NCBI GenBank assembly: GCA_021788795.1
Contig: JAJYKG010000024.1
Span: 1-14,519, forward strand
DNA: 14,519 bases
From: Thermoplasmata archaeon
Lineage (GTDB): Archaea; Thermoplasmatota; Thermoplasmata; RBG-16-68-12
Reading direction: 5' to 3'
The notes under the pieces are model-generated. The model ran no database searches and had not been told where the DNA came from. It saw only the letters and a list, made by a program, of their open reading frames with translations. A program made the translations under genes and the position numbers. Shown here piece by piece: positions 13,784 through 14,519 of this stretch. How positions within the stretch are numbered: the first letter of the stretch is position 1; each line of letters opens with the position of its first letter.

Positions 13784-14519
13784 GTGGCGAAGAAGGCGGG
13801 ACCCGCGGTCGGCACGAAGGGCGCCGGCGACTACTACTGGAAGAAGTACGAGGAGTACTTCCCCAAGTACTTCTGGGCGGACGAGACGCGGCTCGCGAAC
13901 ATCGTACTGAAGAGCGCGAAGGGGTCCACCCTCCTGGACGTCGACGGCAAGGAGTACATCGACCTTACGAGCCAGTGGTCGACGAACAACCTGGGCAACG
14001 TCCATCCGGAGATCCTCGAGGCCACCGTGGACGCGCTCGAACGGTACGGCTTCCTCATCTACTTCATGAACCCGCACCTCCCGATGATCGAGCTCGCGGA
14101 GAAGCTCCTCGAGATCCGCCCGTCGCCCAACCTCACCCGCGTCTTTCTCGAGCTCTCGGGCACCGGCGCCTCCGAAGCCGCGGTGAAGCACGCGGTCGAG
14201 GGCAGCAACCGCCCGCTCATCCTGAGCCTCATGGGGCAGTACCATGGCCTGAGCATCGGCGCCACCGCGATCGGGAGCCTCGGGGCCCGGTGGCGGCGGC
14301 ATTGGGAAGCCTTCTCCGGAGGCGCCGTCCACTCCCCGTACCCCATGACCTATCGCCGTCCCGAGGGCATGACCGAGGACGAGTACGGCGAATGGTGCCT
14401 CGGGTTCCTCGAGGACCAGCTCCTCCGGTATGTCGCGCACCCGGAGCGCATCGCGGGGGTGATCTTCGAGCCCGTGGCCCTCGAGGTAGGCCAGCGCCGT
14501 CGCCGAGCCCGCGAGAAGG
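13784..14519 (+). CDS. Class III PLP-dependent aminotransferase, N-terminal part (cut by window edge)
   Basis: The first 245 codons of a fold-type I class III aminotransferase (ornithine/GABA/beta-alanine group). It begins GTG 13784 after GGGGAGGAGA (good SD). Visible parts: YYWKKYEEYFPKYF, LLDVDGKEYIDLTSQWSTNN, GNVHPEILEATVDALE, the PLP phosphate-binding SGTGASEAAVKHA, QYHGLSIGATAIGS with the stacking aromatic/His pair, and AGVIFEPV with the cofactor-binding Glu. The lysine that carries PLP lies beyond the window. The last 10 or so residues (GQRRRRAREK) look unlike the family's usual continuation after EPV; a 1-2 base error near the edge is possible. It is on the same strand as metV-metF, 111 bp downstream, so co-expression is possible. 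The amino donor cannot be named. Confidence 0.85.
   Translation, partial: MAKKAGPAVGTKGAGDYYWKKYEEYFPKYFWADETRLANIVLKSAKGSTLLDVDGKEYIDLTSQWSTNNLGNVHPEILEATVDALERYGFLIYFMNPHLPMIELAEKLLEIRPSPNLTRVFLELSGTGASEAAVKHAVEGSNRPLILSLMGQYHGLSIGATAIGSLGARWRRHWEAFSGGAVHSPYPMTYRRPEGMTEDEYGEWCLGFLEDQLLRYVAHPERIAGVIFEPVALEVGQRRRRAREK

Noticed and set aside
1..14519. CRISPR arrays, tRNA or rRNA genes, insertion sequences
   Set aside because: No regularly spaced repeats, cloverleaf-like segments, transposase motifs or terminal inverted repeats were seen on either strand.

Overview
This is a GC-rich window (about 70% in genes, third codon positions almost always G or C) with ten confidently called protein genes, one of them cut by the right edge, and one anonymous ORF. 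Nearly all belong to one theme: pyrrolysine-independent, corrinoid-dependent methyl transfer feeding tetrahydrofolate (H4F) one-carbon metabolism. The organism is uncertain. AT-rich TATA-like boxes (clearest at 11152-11161), no convincing bacterial -35/-10 pairs, GTG/TTG starts and Shine-Dalgarno (SD) sites point to a high-GC archaeon, perhaps a soil or sediment Thermoplasmatota lineage. A bacterium cannot be excluded because the enzymes are of the bacterial H4F type.

Layout. 1-205: GC-rich spacer with nested inverted repeats. 206-742 (+): anonymous 178-aa protein. 743-1273: 530-bp spacer of clearly lower GC with no supported gene. 1274-3115 (+): 2Fe-2S/ASKHA reductive activator of corrinoid proteins. 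3084-5185 (-): a two-gene operon, corrinoid protein then MttB-like methyltransferase 1, overlapping by ATGA; its 3' end overlaps the activator gene. 5303-6859 (+): FAD-dependent phytoene-desaturase/PYROXD2-like oxidoreductase. 7036-8469 (+): MttB-like 2. 8473-9930 (-): MttB-like 3, converging on MttB-like 2 with a 3-bp gap. 10070-11005 (-): a stand-alone MetE-core-like protein. 11296-13672 (+): a tight operon of metV, metF and an H4F methyltransferase of the MtgA/AcsE type. 13784-14519 (+): start of a class III aminotransferase.

How it may work together (inference): one or more MttB-family enzymes demethylate quaternary amines (glycine betaine and relatives are the known substrates of Pyl-free members) onto the Co(I) corrinoid protein. 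The activator re-reduces inactive Co(II). The MtgA/AcsE-type enzyme moves the methyl group to H4F, and MetF/MetV oxidise methyl-H4F to methylene-H4F (or run in reverse). The MetE-like protein is a candidate alternative acceptor route, to methionine or another thiol. UAG ends several genes here (stops at 742, 10070, 12761), so amber recoding is not indicated.

Most unusual points: three different MttB paralogues with only one visible corrinoid protein; a divergent gene pair (5176-5303) in which the best SD sites sit ahead of ACG and ATC instead of ATG; and a MetE-like protein that seems to lack the glutamate zinc ligand.
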